The translations under genes were made by a program, and so were the position numbers. 62,158 nt of DNA from assembly GCF_014137945.1 (NCBI RefSeq), contig NZ_JACGWX010000009.1, positions 1 through 62,158 on the forward strand, in the 5' to 3' direction. Positions 1 through 7,538 of this stretch are shown piece by piece. A model generated the notes under the pieces. That model made no database searches. It was not told where the DNA came from and worked only from the letters and a program-made list of their open reading frames with translations. Origin of the DNA: Microcella alkalica. Lineage in GTDB: Bacteria > Actinomycetota > Actinomycetes > Actinomycetales > Microbacteriaceae. Position 1 is the first letter of the stretch. Each line of letters starts with the position of its first letter.

Positions 1-275
1 GCACCGTCTTCAAGCTGCCGCTCGCGGCGAACCCGCGCGCGAAGATGCAGGGCATCAAGGAGGGCTTCATCAAGCTCTTCGCCTCGCGCACCTCCGGAAC
101 CGTCATCGGCGGGGTCGTCGTTGCGCCGCGGGCCTCCGAGCTGATCCTGCCGATCGCGCTCGCGGTCGAGCACCGGCTCACGGTCGACCAGCTCGCGTCG
201 GCGATGAGCGTCTACCCCTCGCTCTCGGGGGGCATCACGGATGCCGCGCGAGCGATGCACGTCATCCGCGAGTAG
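1..275 (+). CDS. lpdA: NAD(P)H-quinone dehydrogenase / LpdA-like flavoprotein, C-terminal end (partial)
   Basis: Only the last 90 or so residues are in the window, read in the frame beginning at base 3 and ending with TAG at 275. The visible part is the dimerisation domain of the pyridine nucleotide-disulfide oxidoreductase family, with the segment 'VAPRASELILPIALAVEHR' followed by 'TVDQLASAMSVYPSLSGG'. Mycobacterial LpdA (Rv3303c), a flavoprotein quinone reductase rather than a true lipoamide dehydrogenase, ends in a very similar way, and the classical HPT-x-SE active-site motif of lipoamide dehydrogenases is replaced by 'VYPSLSG', as in LpdA. The FAD and NAD domains lie outside the window, so redox-active cysteines cannot be checked. 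The gene order with accA3 and maf downstream supports the LpdA assignment. Confidence 0.72.
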   Translation, partial: TVFKLPLAANPRAKMQGIKEGFIKLFASRTSGTVIGGVVVAPRASELILPIALAVEHRLTVDQLASAMSVYPSLSGGITDAARAMHVIRE

Positions 276-310
276 CGGGGCGGCGCCCGCGCGCCTCCGG
301 CCCGCGGTTG

Positions 311-340
311 CGCCCGAAAGTCGCAGTTGAGCCGGAAAGT
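311..340. repeat. Left flanking repeat of the AbiEi/DUF559 gene
   Basis: Contains GAAAGTCGCAGTTG at 316-329, whose reverse complement occurs with one mismatch at 1487-1500, and GCAGTTGAGCCGGAAAGT at 323-340, which recurs in direct orientation with one mismatch at 1443-1460. The copies bracket the gene at 485-1450. Function unknown. Confidence 0.7.
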
Positions 341-484
341 TCTGACTCAAGCGTGATTTTTCCGCTCACGTGCGACGTTCGCGAGGTCGAACGCAGCTCC
401 TCCAGAGTCGCCGGCGCCGCCCCTGCGTCCCCGGCGACGGGCGCGCCGCGCCGCTGGCGGACGCGCACTGGCCACACTCGGGGG

Positions 485-1450
485 ATGTTCTTGCCCGAGG
501 AAATGCGCCAGTCGCTCACTCTGATCAGCGAAGTCGTCGACCGCGGTGAGCGAGCGGTGACATACCGCGCACTCGCTTCCGGTTCGATGCGTCGGCTGCA
601 CCCCGGCGTCCACATCGCGGCGTCTCGGCTGAAGGAACTCAGCCAGGACGACCGGTACCTGCTGCGCGTCGTCGCTGTGGGTTCCAGGCTGCACCGACTC
701 GACGTGCTGTCCCACTGGTCGGCCGCCGCGCTGTGGGGGCTGCCCTCGGTCGACTCCTGGCCGGCCGCCGTGCACTCGACGGTGCCGGCCGCGAGCATGC
801 TGGCGTCGACCCGCAGCCTCCGACGGCATCGGGCGCGTCGCGGCCCGGGAGCGCTGCGCGAGCGTCTCGGTCTCCCGGTGACCTCACTCGCCAGGACAGT
901 CGTCGACGTCGCCGCGACGAGTCCGTTCCCGGCGGGAGTTGCGCTCGCCGACGCCGCCCTCTTCGCCGTCGCACATGGCGCGCATGCAGGGCAGACAGTG
1001 ACGTCACTCCGTGCAGAACTCGAGGACGAGCTCGAGGAGCTCGCGACGGGGCCGGGGAGCGCGCGAGCCCGACGGGTCATCGGCTTCGCCGACGAGCGAG
1101 CCGACCGGCCAGGGGAGTCTCTCAGTCGGGCCACGATGCACCTGCTGGGTGCGCCGGCTCCCGAGCTGCAGTTCGCGGTCGTGGGCGTCTCGGGCCAAAC
1201 GTGGCACACCGACTTCGGGTGGCCGGAGTTCGGAGCCGTCGCCGAGTTCGACGGACGCGCCAAGTACTCCGACGCGCGCTACCTCGCCGGCCGGACCCCT
1301 GCACAGGCTGTCTATGACGAGAAGCTTCGGGAGGACGACATCCGCCCCCGCGTCCGCGCCTTCGGGCGATGGGACTGGCGGACGTCGAGGTCGCGCGATC
1401 TCATGAGGTCGGCGATCATGCGACTCGGGGTGCCCTGCGATGGCAGTTGA
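485..1450 (+). CDS. AbiEi-type antitoxin-like / DUF559-type protein with Vsr-like C-terminal domain
   Basis: A 321-residue protein. The N-terminal part resembles the winged-helix and wing region of type IV AbiEi-like antitoxin proteins common in actinobacteria ('VTYRALASGSMRRLHPGVH', then 'LSHWSAAALWGLP'). The C-terminal part ('VAEFDGRAKYS', later 'YDEKLREDDIR') resembles the PD-(D/E)xK-like DUF559/Vsr fold. No partner AbiEii nucleotidyltransferase is visible next to it, so it would be a solitary member. I start at ATG 485: it begins at 'MFLPEEMRQS', and a CACACT hexamer ends 6 nt before it; an upstream ATG at 308 would add 59 low-complexity residues running through the flanking repeat. The TGA stop lies inside the right flanking repeat. 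A role in defence or DNA processing is only inferred; the family assignment is moderately secure. Confidence 0.65.
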   Translation: MFLPEEMRQSLTLISEVVDRGERAVTYRALASGSMRRLHPGVHIAASRLKELSQDDRYLLRVVAVGSRLHRLDVLSHWSAAALWGLPSVDSWPAAVHSTVPAASMLASTRSLRRHRARRGPGALRERLGLPVTSLARTVVDVAATSPFPAGVALADAALFAVAHGAHAGQTVTSLRAELEDELEELATGPGSARARRVIGFADERADRPGESLSRATMHLLGAPAPELQFAVVGVSGQTWHTDFGWPEFGAVAEFDGRAKYSDARYLAGRTPAQAVYDEKLREDDIRPRVRAFGRWDWRTSRSRDLMRSAIMRLGVPCDGS

Positions 1451-1500
1451 GCCGAAAAGTCGCATCAGCGCCCAAAATTCCGCGCACAACTGCAACTTTC
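1443..1500. repeat. Right flanking repeat pair of the AbiEi/DUF559 gene
   Basis: Bases 1443-1460 repeat 323-340 directly (17 of 18 identical) and overlap the gene's stop codon. Bases 1487-1500 are the inverted partner of 316-329 (13 of 14 identical). A related CACTCAAG word follows at 1502-1509, matching GACTCAAG at 344-351. Confidence 0.7.
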
Positions 1501-1512
1501 GCACTCAAGTGG

Positions 1513-1554
1513 GGGTCGGGCGCGCGGGGTCGGGCGCGCGGGGTCGGCCGCGCG
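1513..1554. repeat. Three tandem 14-bp GC-rich repeats
   Basis: The unit GGGTCGGGCGCGCG occurs at 1513-1526 and 1527-1540, and with one change at 1541-1554, just past the stop codon of accA3. No function is apparent; it may be slippage in a GC-rich spacer. Confidence 0.8.
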
Positions 1555-1570
1555 GGCGCGGGCGCGGCCG

Positions 1571-3346
1571 CTAGTCGGCGATCGTGAGGAGCACGTGGCC
1601 CGCGGCGACCGTCTCGCCGACCGTCGCGTTCACCCCGGAGACCGTGCCGTCCTTGTGCGCCGTCATCGGCTGCTCCATCTTCATCGCCTCGAGCACGGCG
1701 ACGAGGTCGCCCGTGACGACCCTGTCGCCTTCGGCAACGGCGAGCTTCACGACCGTGGCCTGCATCGGGCTCTTCACCGCGTCGCCCGACGCGCCGATCG
1801 CGACCGCCGTGCCTCCCCGGCGGCGTGGGGCGACGGCGAGGGCGGTCTGGGCGCGGGATGCTCCGCTCGGCATGAGCGAATCGGGCAGCGACACCTCCAG
1901 GCGCTTGCCGCCGACCTCGACGACGACCGTGTGGCGCGCGGCAGGCGCCGACACCTCGTCGGCGAGCGAGCCGCTCCAGGGCTCGAGCCGGTTGTCGAAC
2001 TCGGTCTCGATCCACCGCGTGAACACCGTGAAGGGAGCGCCGTCGGCGGGCGCGAACGCGGGGTCGTCGACGACTGCGCGGTGGAACGGAAGCACGGTGG
2101 GCAGGCCGGCCACCTCGAATTCGGCGAGAGCGCGGCGCGAGCGCTCGAGGGCATCCTCACGGGTCTTGCCCGTCACGATGAGCTTCGCAAGAAGCGAGTC
2201 GAAGGCGCCGGAGATGACGTCGCCGGTCGTGACGCCCGAGTCGACCCGCACGCCCGGGCCGCCGGGGAAGCGCAGAGCGTGAACGGGGCCGGGCATGGGC
2301 ATGAAATTCAGCCCCGGGTCCTCTCCGTTGATGCGGAACTCGATCGAGTGGCCGTGTGCGACGGGGTCGTCGTAGCCGATCTCCTGGCCCTCGGCGACGC
2401 GGAACTGCTCGCGGACGAGGTCGATGCCCGTGACCTCCTCCGAGACGGGGTGCTCGACCTGAAGGCGCGTGTTCACCTCGAGGAACGAGACGGTGCCGTC
2501 CGAGCCGATGAGGAACTCGCACGTGCCCGCCCCGACGTAGCCGACCTCCCGCAGGATCGCTTTCGATGACGTGTACAGCAGCTCCGTCTGCTCGGCCGTC
2601 AGGAACGGCGCGGGCGCCTCCTCGACGAGCTTCTGGTGGCGGCGCTGCAGCGAGCAGTCGCGCGTCGAGATGACGACGACGTTCCCGTGCGCATCGGCGA
2701 GGCACTGGGTCTCGACGTGGCGCGGCTTGTCGAGGTACTTCTCGACGAAGCACTCGCCGCGACCGAAGGCCGCGATCGCCTCGCGGGTGGCGGAGTCGAA
2801 GAGCTCCGGCACCTCCTCGCGGGTGCGGGCGACCTTGAGGCCCCGGCCCCCGCCCCCGAACGCGGCCTTGATCGCGACGGGGAGGCCGTGCACGTCGACG
2901 AAGTCGAGCACCTCCTCGGCGCCCGAGACGGGGTTGAGGGTGCCGGGCGCAAGCGGTGCACCGACCTTCTCGGCGATGTGGCGCGCCTTGACCTTGTCGC
3001 CGAGCGCGTCGATCGCCTCGGGGGAGGGGCCGATCCAGATGAGGCCTGCATCGATAACGGCGCGAGCGAAATCCGAATTCTCGGCCAGGAACCCGTAGCC
3101 GGGGTGCACGGCGTCGGCTCCCGAGCGGCGGGCCACGGAGAGCAGCTTCTCGATCACGAGGTAGGTGTCGGCGCTCGTCGAGCCGCCGAGGGCGTAGGCC
3201 TCGTCGGCGAGCTTGACGTGGCGCGCATCGCGGTCCTGGTCGGCGTAGACGGCGACGGTGCCGAGGCGCGCGTCGCGAGCGGCGCGGATGACGCGGACGG
3301 CGATCTCGCCGCGGTTCGCGATGAGTACCTTCGAGATGCGGGCCAT
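1571..3346 (-). CDS. accA3: Acyl-CoA carboxylase alpha chain (biotin carboxylase + biotin carboxyl carrier)
   Basis: A 591-residue fused biotin carboxylase/BCCP. It carboxylates its own biotin with bicarbonate and ATP and hands the carboxyl group to a beta subunit (AccD, at 9319-10917) to make malonyl- or methylmalonyl-CoA for fatty-acid synthesis. Visible features: '[10 protein letters not shown]' at residues 9-18, ATP-grasp glycine loop 'GGGGRG' at 164-169, '[14 protein letters not shown]' near 290-303, and the biotinylation motif 'EAMKM' at 553-557 with Lys556 as the expected biotin site about 35 residues from the C terminus. Length matches mycobacterial AccA3 (about 600). The ATG at 3346 follows a TAGGGT hexamer by 8 nt, suggesting a very short leader. 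The birA gene in this window would modify it. Confidence 0.95.
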   Translation of the reverse strand: MARISKVLIANRGEIAVRVIRAARDARLGTVAVYADQDRDARHVKLADEAYALGGSTSADTYLVIEKLLSVARRSGADAVHPGYGFLAENSDFARAVIDAGLIWIGPSPEAIDALGDKVKARHIAEKVGAPLAPGTLNPVSGAEEVLDFVDVHGLPVAIKAAFGGGGRGLKVARTREEVPELFDSATREAIAAFGRGECFVEKYLDKPRHVETQCLADAHGNVVVISTRDCSLQRRHQKLVEEAPAPFLTAEQTELLYTSSKAILREVGYVGAGTCEFLIGSDGTVSFLEVNTRLQVEHPVSEEVTGIDLVREQFRVAEGQEIGYDDPVAHGHSIEFRINGEDPGLNFMPMPGPVHALRFPGGPGVRVDSGVTTGDVISGAFDSLLAKLIVTGKTREDALERSRRALAEFEVAGLPTVLPFHRAVVDDPAFAPADGAPFTVFTRWIETEFDNRLEPWSGSLADEVSAPAARHTVVVEVGGKRLEVSLPDSLMPSGASRAQTALAVAPRRRGGTAVAIGASGDAVKSPMQATVVKLAVAEGDRVVTGDLVAVLEAMKMEQPMTAHKDGTVSGVNATVGETVAAGHVLLTIAD

Positions 3347-3354
3347 GGTTCTCT

Positions 3355-3360
3355 ACCCTA
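3355..3360 (-). promoter_or_regulatory. -10 element of accA3
   Basis: TAGGGT on the minus strand, 8 nt before the ATG at 3346, with no Shine-Dalgarno sequence between; fits a leaderless or near-leaderless transcript. Confidence 0.45.
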
Positions 3361-3470
3361 GGGGCCGCCCCGCACCCCCCGTTTGGCGCGCTCTAACAAA
3401 AGCCGGGCGAATCCCTTGCAGAGGGTCACAGGCGGCGGATGCCCGTGCCATCCGGCCGTGGAGGCCGTCG

Positions 3471-4115
3471 TCAACGGTTCCAAAGCTCCGTCCACCGCCC
3501 GCCGAGCTCGTGCACGAGCTTGCGCACGAGCGGCACGGAGAGACCGACGACCGTGTGCGGGTCGCCCTCGATGCGCTCGATGAAGCCGGCGCCCTTCGAG
3601 TCGATCGTGAACGCGCCGGCCACCGTGAGCGGCTCGCCCGTGGCGATGTACGCGTCGATCTCCGACTCCTCGATGTCGTCGGCGAAGTGCACGACGGCGC
3701 TCGAGGAGCGGCCGACAGCGCCGCGCAGCTCGCCCCCGCGGTGGTCGATGAGCCAGTGCCCGGAGTGCAGGACTCCGCTGCGCCCGCGCTGGGCGAGCCA
3801 CCGCTCGCGCGCGATCGAGGGCTCGTGCGGCTTGCCGTACACGGTGCCGTCGAGCTCGAACGCCGAGTCGCCGCCCAGGATGAACCCGTCGAGGTCGGAG
3901 GGCGCGAACCCGGCGCCGCCGCACACGCCCGGGTCGAGCACCGCCTCGGCCTTGAGGCGTGCGAGCAGCTGGACCATCTCGGCGGCCGTCAGCGGGCCCG
4001 CGGCGGCGACCGCCGCATCCTCGTCGACGAGCGGAGCGATGGCGACCGGATCGATGCCGACGGCGCGCAGCGTCGCGAGGCGGGCGGGCGAGGTCGAGGC
4101 GAGGATGAGGCGCAC
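3471..4115 (-). CDS. maf: Maf-family nucleoside triphosphate pyrophosphatase
   Basis: A 214-residue Maf-like house-cleaning enzyme, which hydrolyses non-canonical or dTTP/UTP-type nucleotides to the monophosphate. It opens with the family signature 'LILASTSPARLATLR' (residues 3-17) and has the conserved aspartate in 'ILGGDSAFELDG' (Asp83) and the late 'TVAGAFTIDSKGAGFIE' block. Length fits the family (190-215). The start is GTG 4115, preceded by TAGCAT with a 6-nt gap and no ribosome-binding site. It sits between accA3 and an RNA methyltransferase; in mycobacteria maf also lies between accE5/accD5 and accA3. Confidence 0.92.
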   Translation of the reverse strand: MRLILASTSPARLATLRAVGIDPVAIAPLVDEDAAVAAAGPLTAAEMVQLLARLKAEAVLDPGVCGGAGFAPSDLDGFILGGDSAFELDGTVYGKPHEPSIARERWLAQRGRSGVLHSGHWLIDHRGGELRGAVGRSSSAVVHFADDIEESEIDAYIATGEPLTVAGAFTIDSKGAGFIERIEGDPHTVVGLSVPLVRKLVHELGGRWTELWNR

Positions 4116-4121
4116 GCCTCG

Positions 4122-4127
4122 ATGCTA
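4122..4127 (-). promoter_or_regulatory. -10 element of maf
   Basis: TAGCAT on the minus strand ending 6 nt before the GTG start at 4115; one of a recurring set of leaderless-type promoters in the window. Confidence 0.45.
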
Positions 4128-4225
4128 CGGGCGGTCGCTCGCAACTCAGGCGGGCCCGGCGCGGATGGCCCCCCGATCGGGCGCCTGCCGCCCCGAGGCC
4201 TGAGTTCCGGGTGGTCGCCCGCACC

Positions 4226-4231
4226 TAGGCT
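4226..4231 (+). promoter_or_regulatory. -10 element of the TrmA-type methyltransferase gene
   Basis: TAGGCT followed by 7 nt (GGGGCGC) and the ATG at 4239; leaderless-type arrangement. It lies 98 nt from the divergent maf -10. Confidence 0.5.
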
Positions 4232-4238
4232 GGGGCGC

Positions 4239-5471
4239 ATGGGAGAGAACACCGGCCGCGAGGTCGAACTGACGGTGGAGCGCATCGCGCACGGCGGCAT
4301 CTCGGTGGGCCGGCTCGACGGGCGGGTGGTCTTCGTGGCCGACGCGATCCCGGGTGAGACGGTGCGCGCGCGCATCTCCGATGACCGCAAGAAGAGCTTC
4401 TGGCGCGCCGATGCGATCGAGGTGCTGGCGCCGAGCGAGCACCGCCGCGACCATGTCTGGCCCGTCGCGAGCATTGCCCGCGACCCCCGGCAGCGGGCCG
4501 GCGGCGCCGAGTTCGGTCACATAGCGCTCAGTCACCAGCGCGAGCTCAAGCGCCAGGTCCTCGCCGAGTCGCTGCAGCGCATGGCCGGCGTCGAGAGCGA
4601 CGTCAGGGTCGAGCAGCTCCCGGGCGACCACGCCGCGAACGGGCTCGGATGGCGCACGCGCATCCGCCTCCACGTCGACGACGAGGGCCGCATCGGTCCG
4701 ATGGCGAGCCGCTCGCACACGGTGATCCCGGTGACGGATGCTCCGCTCGCCTCTCCCGCGGTCCAGGCCGCGACGCCGTTCAGCGAGCGCTTCACGGGCC
4801 TTGGCACGGTCGACGTGCTCGCCCCCACGGTCGGCGACGCGCGCCTCGTGCTCGGCGAGCAGAAGCCGACGGTCATCAGTGAGCGCGTCGGCGAGAGAAC
4901 CTTCCGCCTCGACGACACCGGGTTCTGGCAGGTGCACCGGGAGGCTCCCGCGGCGCTCACGGCCGCGGTGCAGGCCGCGATCGACGATGCCGCGTTCGAC
5001 CCTCGGGCAGCGAACCTCGACCTCTACGGCGGGGTCGGGCTCCTCGCCGCGGCCGTCGGCGACCGATTCGGCGCCTCGACGCGCGTCACGAGCGTCGAGG
5101 CGGATGAGCGCGCGACCGAGCGCGCGGCCGAGAACCTCGCCGAATGGGTGGGCGCCGCGGCCGTGACCGGGCGCGTGGACCGCTTCCTGCGCGAGCTCGA
5201 GCAGTCGGCGAGCGCGGCCGAGCGCGCGCGTCTGCGGGCGGCGACCGTCGTCCTCGACCCGCCGCGCGCGGGAGCCGGCACCGAGGTCATGGCGGCGCTC
5301 GGTCGACTCTCGCCCGCTCAGCTCGTCTACGTCGCGTGCGATCCCGTCGCGCTCGCCCGGGATGTCGCGCTCGCCGCCCAGCACGGGTACCGACTCGCGC
5401 GGCTGCGCGCCTTCGATCTCTTCCCGCACACCCACCATGTCGAGGCCGTGGCGTCGCTCGTCCGCGACTGA
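4239..5471 (+). CDS. Class I SAM-dependent RNA methyltransferase (TRAM domain, TrmA/RumA type)
   Basis: A 410-residue enzyme likely making 5-methyluridine in tRNA or rRNA. The N-terminal 60 residues form a TRAM RNA-binding domain ('VERIAHGGISVGRLDGRVVF'). The Rossmann-like methyltransferase domain contains 'NLDLYGGVGLLAAAVG', the 'VVLDPPRAGAG' motif (Asp340) and the catalytic cysteine in 'VYVACDPVALARD' (Cys367), with the general-base glutamate in 'HHVEAV' (Glu402). The cysteines that bind the 4Fe-4S cluster in E. coli RumA are absent; the equivalent region reads 'RAGGAEFGHIALSHQ'. Start ATG 4239 is chosen because a TAGGCT box abuts it and upstream codons in frame run back antisense through maf. 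The exact target nucleotide cannot be read from sequence. Confidence 0.9.
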   Translation: MGENTGREVELTVERIAHGGISVGRLDGRVVFVADAIPGETVRARISDDRKKSFWRADAIEVLAPSEHRRDHVWPVASIARDPRQRAGGAEFGHIALSHQRELKRQVLAESLQRMAGVESDVRVEQLPGDHAANGLGWRTRIRLHVDDEGRIGPMASRSHTVIPVTDAPLASPAVQAATPFSERFTGLGTVDVLAPTVGDARLVLGEQKPTVISERVGERTFRLDDTGFWQVHREAPAALTAAVQAAIDDAAFDPRAANLDLYGGVGLLAAAVGDRFGASTRVTSVEADERATERAAENLAEWVGAAAVTGRVDRFLRELEQSASAAERARLRAATVVLDPPRAGAGTEVMAALGRLSPAQLVYVACDPVALARDVALAAQHGYRLARLRAFDLFPHTHHVEAVASLVRD

Positions 5472-5611
5472 TTCTCGCGTCGACGACCGGCGACCAGGCG
5501 TCTTCACCGGCGCGGCGCGGCACGGCCCGAGGCACCTCGGGCGACTAGCATGGGGCGAGCACCGCAGCCCGACGGTGCGCTCCGAGCCGCTCAGGGAAGT
5601 AGAACGTCGTC

Positions 5612-6289
5612 GTGGTCGCACCCCAGGGGAAGAAGGTCCGGATCGCCGTGGTCGACGACCACGAGTCCGTCCGCCTCGGCCTCCAGGCCGCCTTCACCAA
5701 CACGGGCTTCGAGTTCGTGCTCGCCGCCGCGACCGTCCCCGAGTTCGTCGAGGGCCTGGGCTCGGGCGAGGTCGATGTCGTCGTCCTCGATCTGTCGCTC
5801 GGCGACGGCTCGAGCGTGACCGAGAACGTCAAGGCCGTGCAGGCCACCGGCTCGGCTGTGCTCGTGCACTCGATCGCCGACCGGGTCGCGAGCGTGCGCG
5901 AGGCCCTCGCTGCAGGGGCTGCCGGCGTCATTCCCAAGTCATCGGCGACCAAGACCGTCATCGCCGCGGCAGAGACCGTCGCGCGGGGCGAGGTGCTCAA
6001 CAACCTCGAGTGGGCGAGCGCGATCGATGCCGACCGCGACTTCGCCAAGGCGCAGCTCGGTCGGCGCGAGCGCGAGATCCTCCACCTCTACGCCTCGGGC
6101 CTGCCGCTCAAGCTCGCCGCGCAGCAGCTGGGCATCGGCTACTCGACGGCGCGCGAGTACCTCGACCGGATCCGTGCGAAGTACGTCGAAGTCGGAAGAC
6201 CGGCGCCGACGAAGGTCGACCTCTTGCGCCGCGCCGTGGAGGACGGCATCCTCCCGGGCCTCGACAACGACGGCGATGACTCGGCCTGA
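5612..6289 (+). CDS. NarL/LuxR-type response regulator
   Basis: A 225-residue two-domain regulator. The receiver domain has Asp15/Asp16 ('VVDDHES'), phosphoacceptor Asp60 ('VVVLDLSLGD') and Lys109 ('GVIPKSS'). The C-terminal helix-turn-helix region (about 150-205) reads 'LGRREREILHLYASGLPLK' then 'AAQQLGIGYSTAREYLDRI', typical of GerE-type DNA-binding domains, with YSTAREYL in place of the usual SxxTVKxHL. The start is GTG 5612 with GGGAAG about 13 nt upstream; a TAGCAT -10 candidate at 5547-5552 would give a leader of roughly 55 nt. The stop overlaps the start of the sensor kinase by 14 nt, so the two are translationally coupled and almost certainly partners. The regulated genes are unknown. 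Confidence 0.9.
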   Translation: MVAPQGKKVRIAVVDDHESVRLGLQAAFTNTGFEFVLAAATVPEFVEGLGSGEVDVVVLDLSLGDGSSVTENVKAVQATGSAVLVHSIADRVASVREALAAGAAGVIPKSSATKTVIAAAETVARGEVLNNLEWASAIDADRDFAKAQLGRREREILHLYASGLPLKLAAQQLGIGYSTAREYLDRIRAKYVEVGRPAPTKVDLLRRAVEDGILPGLDNDGDDSA

Positions 6290-7538
6290 GCCGGCTCCAA
6301 GCGCGGCGAAGCAGCCGCGTCAGCCGATCAGCCGCAAGCGGGTCGACACCGTCCTATCCCGCTCGGTCGCGTGGTTCGGCGTGGTCTTCGGCATCCAGGC
6401 GCTCCTGCTGGTCATCCCGCAGTACGGGCTCGCGCAGCCGTTCTGGGCCACGATCGCGATCGGTGCGCTCTACGGCTCTCTTCTGCTGTCGCTGGTGTGC
6501 TCCATGCTCAAGCGCTTCGTCGTCGGAGCCCACCGCATCGTCGCCGCTGTGTACGTGCTGGCGCTGCTCACCTGGCCCCACTTCCTCGCTGACCCGGCGA
6601 ACCCGCAGGAGGGCGATCACTGGCTGTACCTGCTGACGACGGTGGCGACCGCGAGCGCGGCGATCGGTCTGAGCGTCCGTGGCGCGCTCGTGTACCTCTT
6701 CGTCGTTCCCTTCATATACGGCATCATCCGCGCGCTGCCCGCGGGCGGCGGCGGTCCGTGGGAGCTGGGGCTCTTCAACGCCGTCTACGCCGTCATCCTC
6801 GGGGGCGCCGTCCTCGTCATCATCACGATGACCCGCGCCGCGTCGAGCTCGGTCGACGACGCCCAGGGCACGGCGCTCGACCGGTACTCGTACGCGGTGC
6901 GGCAGCACGCGACGGAGGTCGAGCGCGTCCACGTCGATGCGATCGTCCACGACAGCGTCCTGACGACGTTCCTCTCGGCGGCCCGGGCCGAGTCGCGGGA
7001 GGAGAAGCAGCTCGCTGCGACCATGGCGGCCAATGCGATGCGACACCTCGAGGAGGCCGCGCTCGCGACGCCTGACGACGGCAGCACGGTTCGCTTCCGC
7101 CAGGTCGCCGATCGCATCGTCCGCGCCGCACGCGAGATGTCGGTGCCGTTCTCCATCCGCGTCCGATCGCTCGACACGCGCATCGTGCCCGCAGCCCAGG
7201 CCGAAGCGCTCTACTCGGCATCCGTGCAGGCGATGGTCAACTCCATCCAGCACGCGGGCGGTCCGGAGGTGCGTCGCTGGTTGCGGGTCGCCGGCGTCCA
7301 GGGTGGCGCGATCGAGATCGAGGTCGGCGACGCGGGCAGGGGCTTCGACCTCGCGAGGGTGCCGGGCGAGCGGCTCGGCGTCCGCCGATCGATCATCGAG
7401 CGCGTCGCGAACGCCGGAGGCGCCGCGGAGGTCCGGGCCGCGCCGGGCACCGGAACGGTCGTGGTGGTGCGCTGGCCCGTGTTCGCTCCTGCGATCGATG
7501 AGTCCTCTGCGGCCGAGACCATCGGGGGGGCCCGATGA
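6276..7538 (+). CDS. Membrane sensor histidine kinase (NarL-family type)
   Basis: A 420-residue protein with about five or six hydrophobic segments between residues 30 and 185, no obvious extracellular sensor domain, then a cytoplasmic kinase region. The dimerisation helix carries His225 in 'AIVHDSVLTTFL', the phosphoacceptor pattern of this class. The ATPase domain shows an N-box ('ASVQAMVNSIQHAGG', Asn322) and a G-box ('GDAGRGFDLARV', Asp352). It therefore looks catalytically intact and should phosphorylate the regulator encoded just upstream. ATG 6276 lies inside the end of that gene (14-nt overlap), and its own stop overlaps the next start by ATGA. The signal sensed is probably within the membrane; this is inference. 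Confidence 0.88.
   Translation: MTRPEPAPSAAKQPRQPISRKRVDTVLSRSVAWFGVVFGIQALLLVIPQYGLAQPFWATIAIGALYGSLLLSLVCSMLKRFVVGAHRIVAAVYVLALLTWPHFLADPANPQEGDHWLYLLTTVATASAAIGLSVRGALVYLFVVPFIYGIIRALPAGGGGPWELGLFNAVYAVILGGAVLVIITMTRAASSSVDDAQGTALDRYSYAVRQHATEVERVHVDAIVHDSVLTTFLSAARAESREEKQLAATMAANAMRHLEEAALATPDDGSTVRFRQVADRIVRAAREMSVPFSIRVRSLDTRIVPAAQAEALYSASVQAMVNSIQHAGGPEVRRWLRVAGVQGGAIEIEVGDAGRGFDLARVPGERLGVRRSIIERVANAGGAAEVRAAPGTGTVVVVRWPVFAPAIDESSAAETIGGAR

Noticed and set aside
311-1500. Insertion sequence
   Set aside because: Inverted repeats are present, but the enclosed gene is not a transposase and no target-site duplication is apparent.
3258-4238. N-terminal extension of the RNA methyltransferase
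   Set aside because: It is antisense to accA3 and maf; the TRAM domain starts right after ATG 4239.
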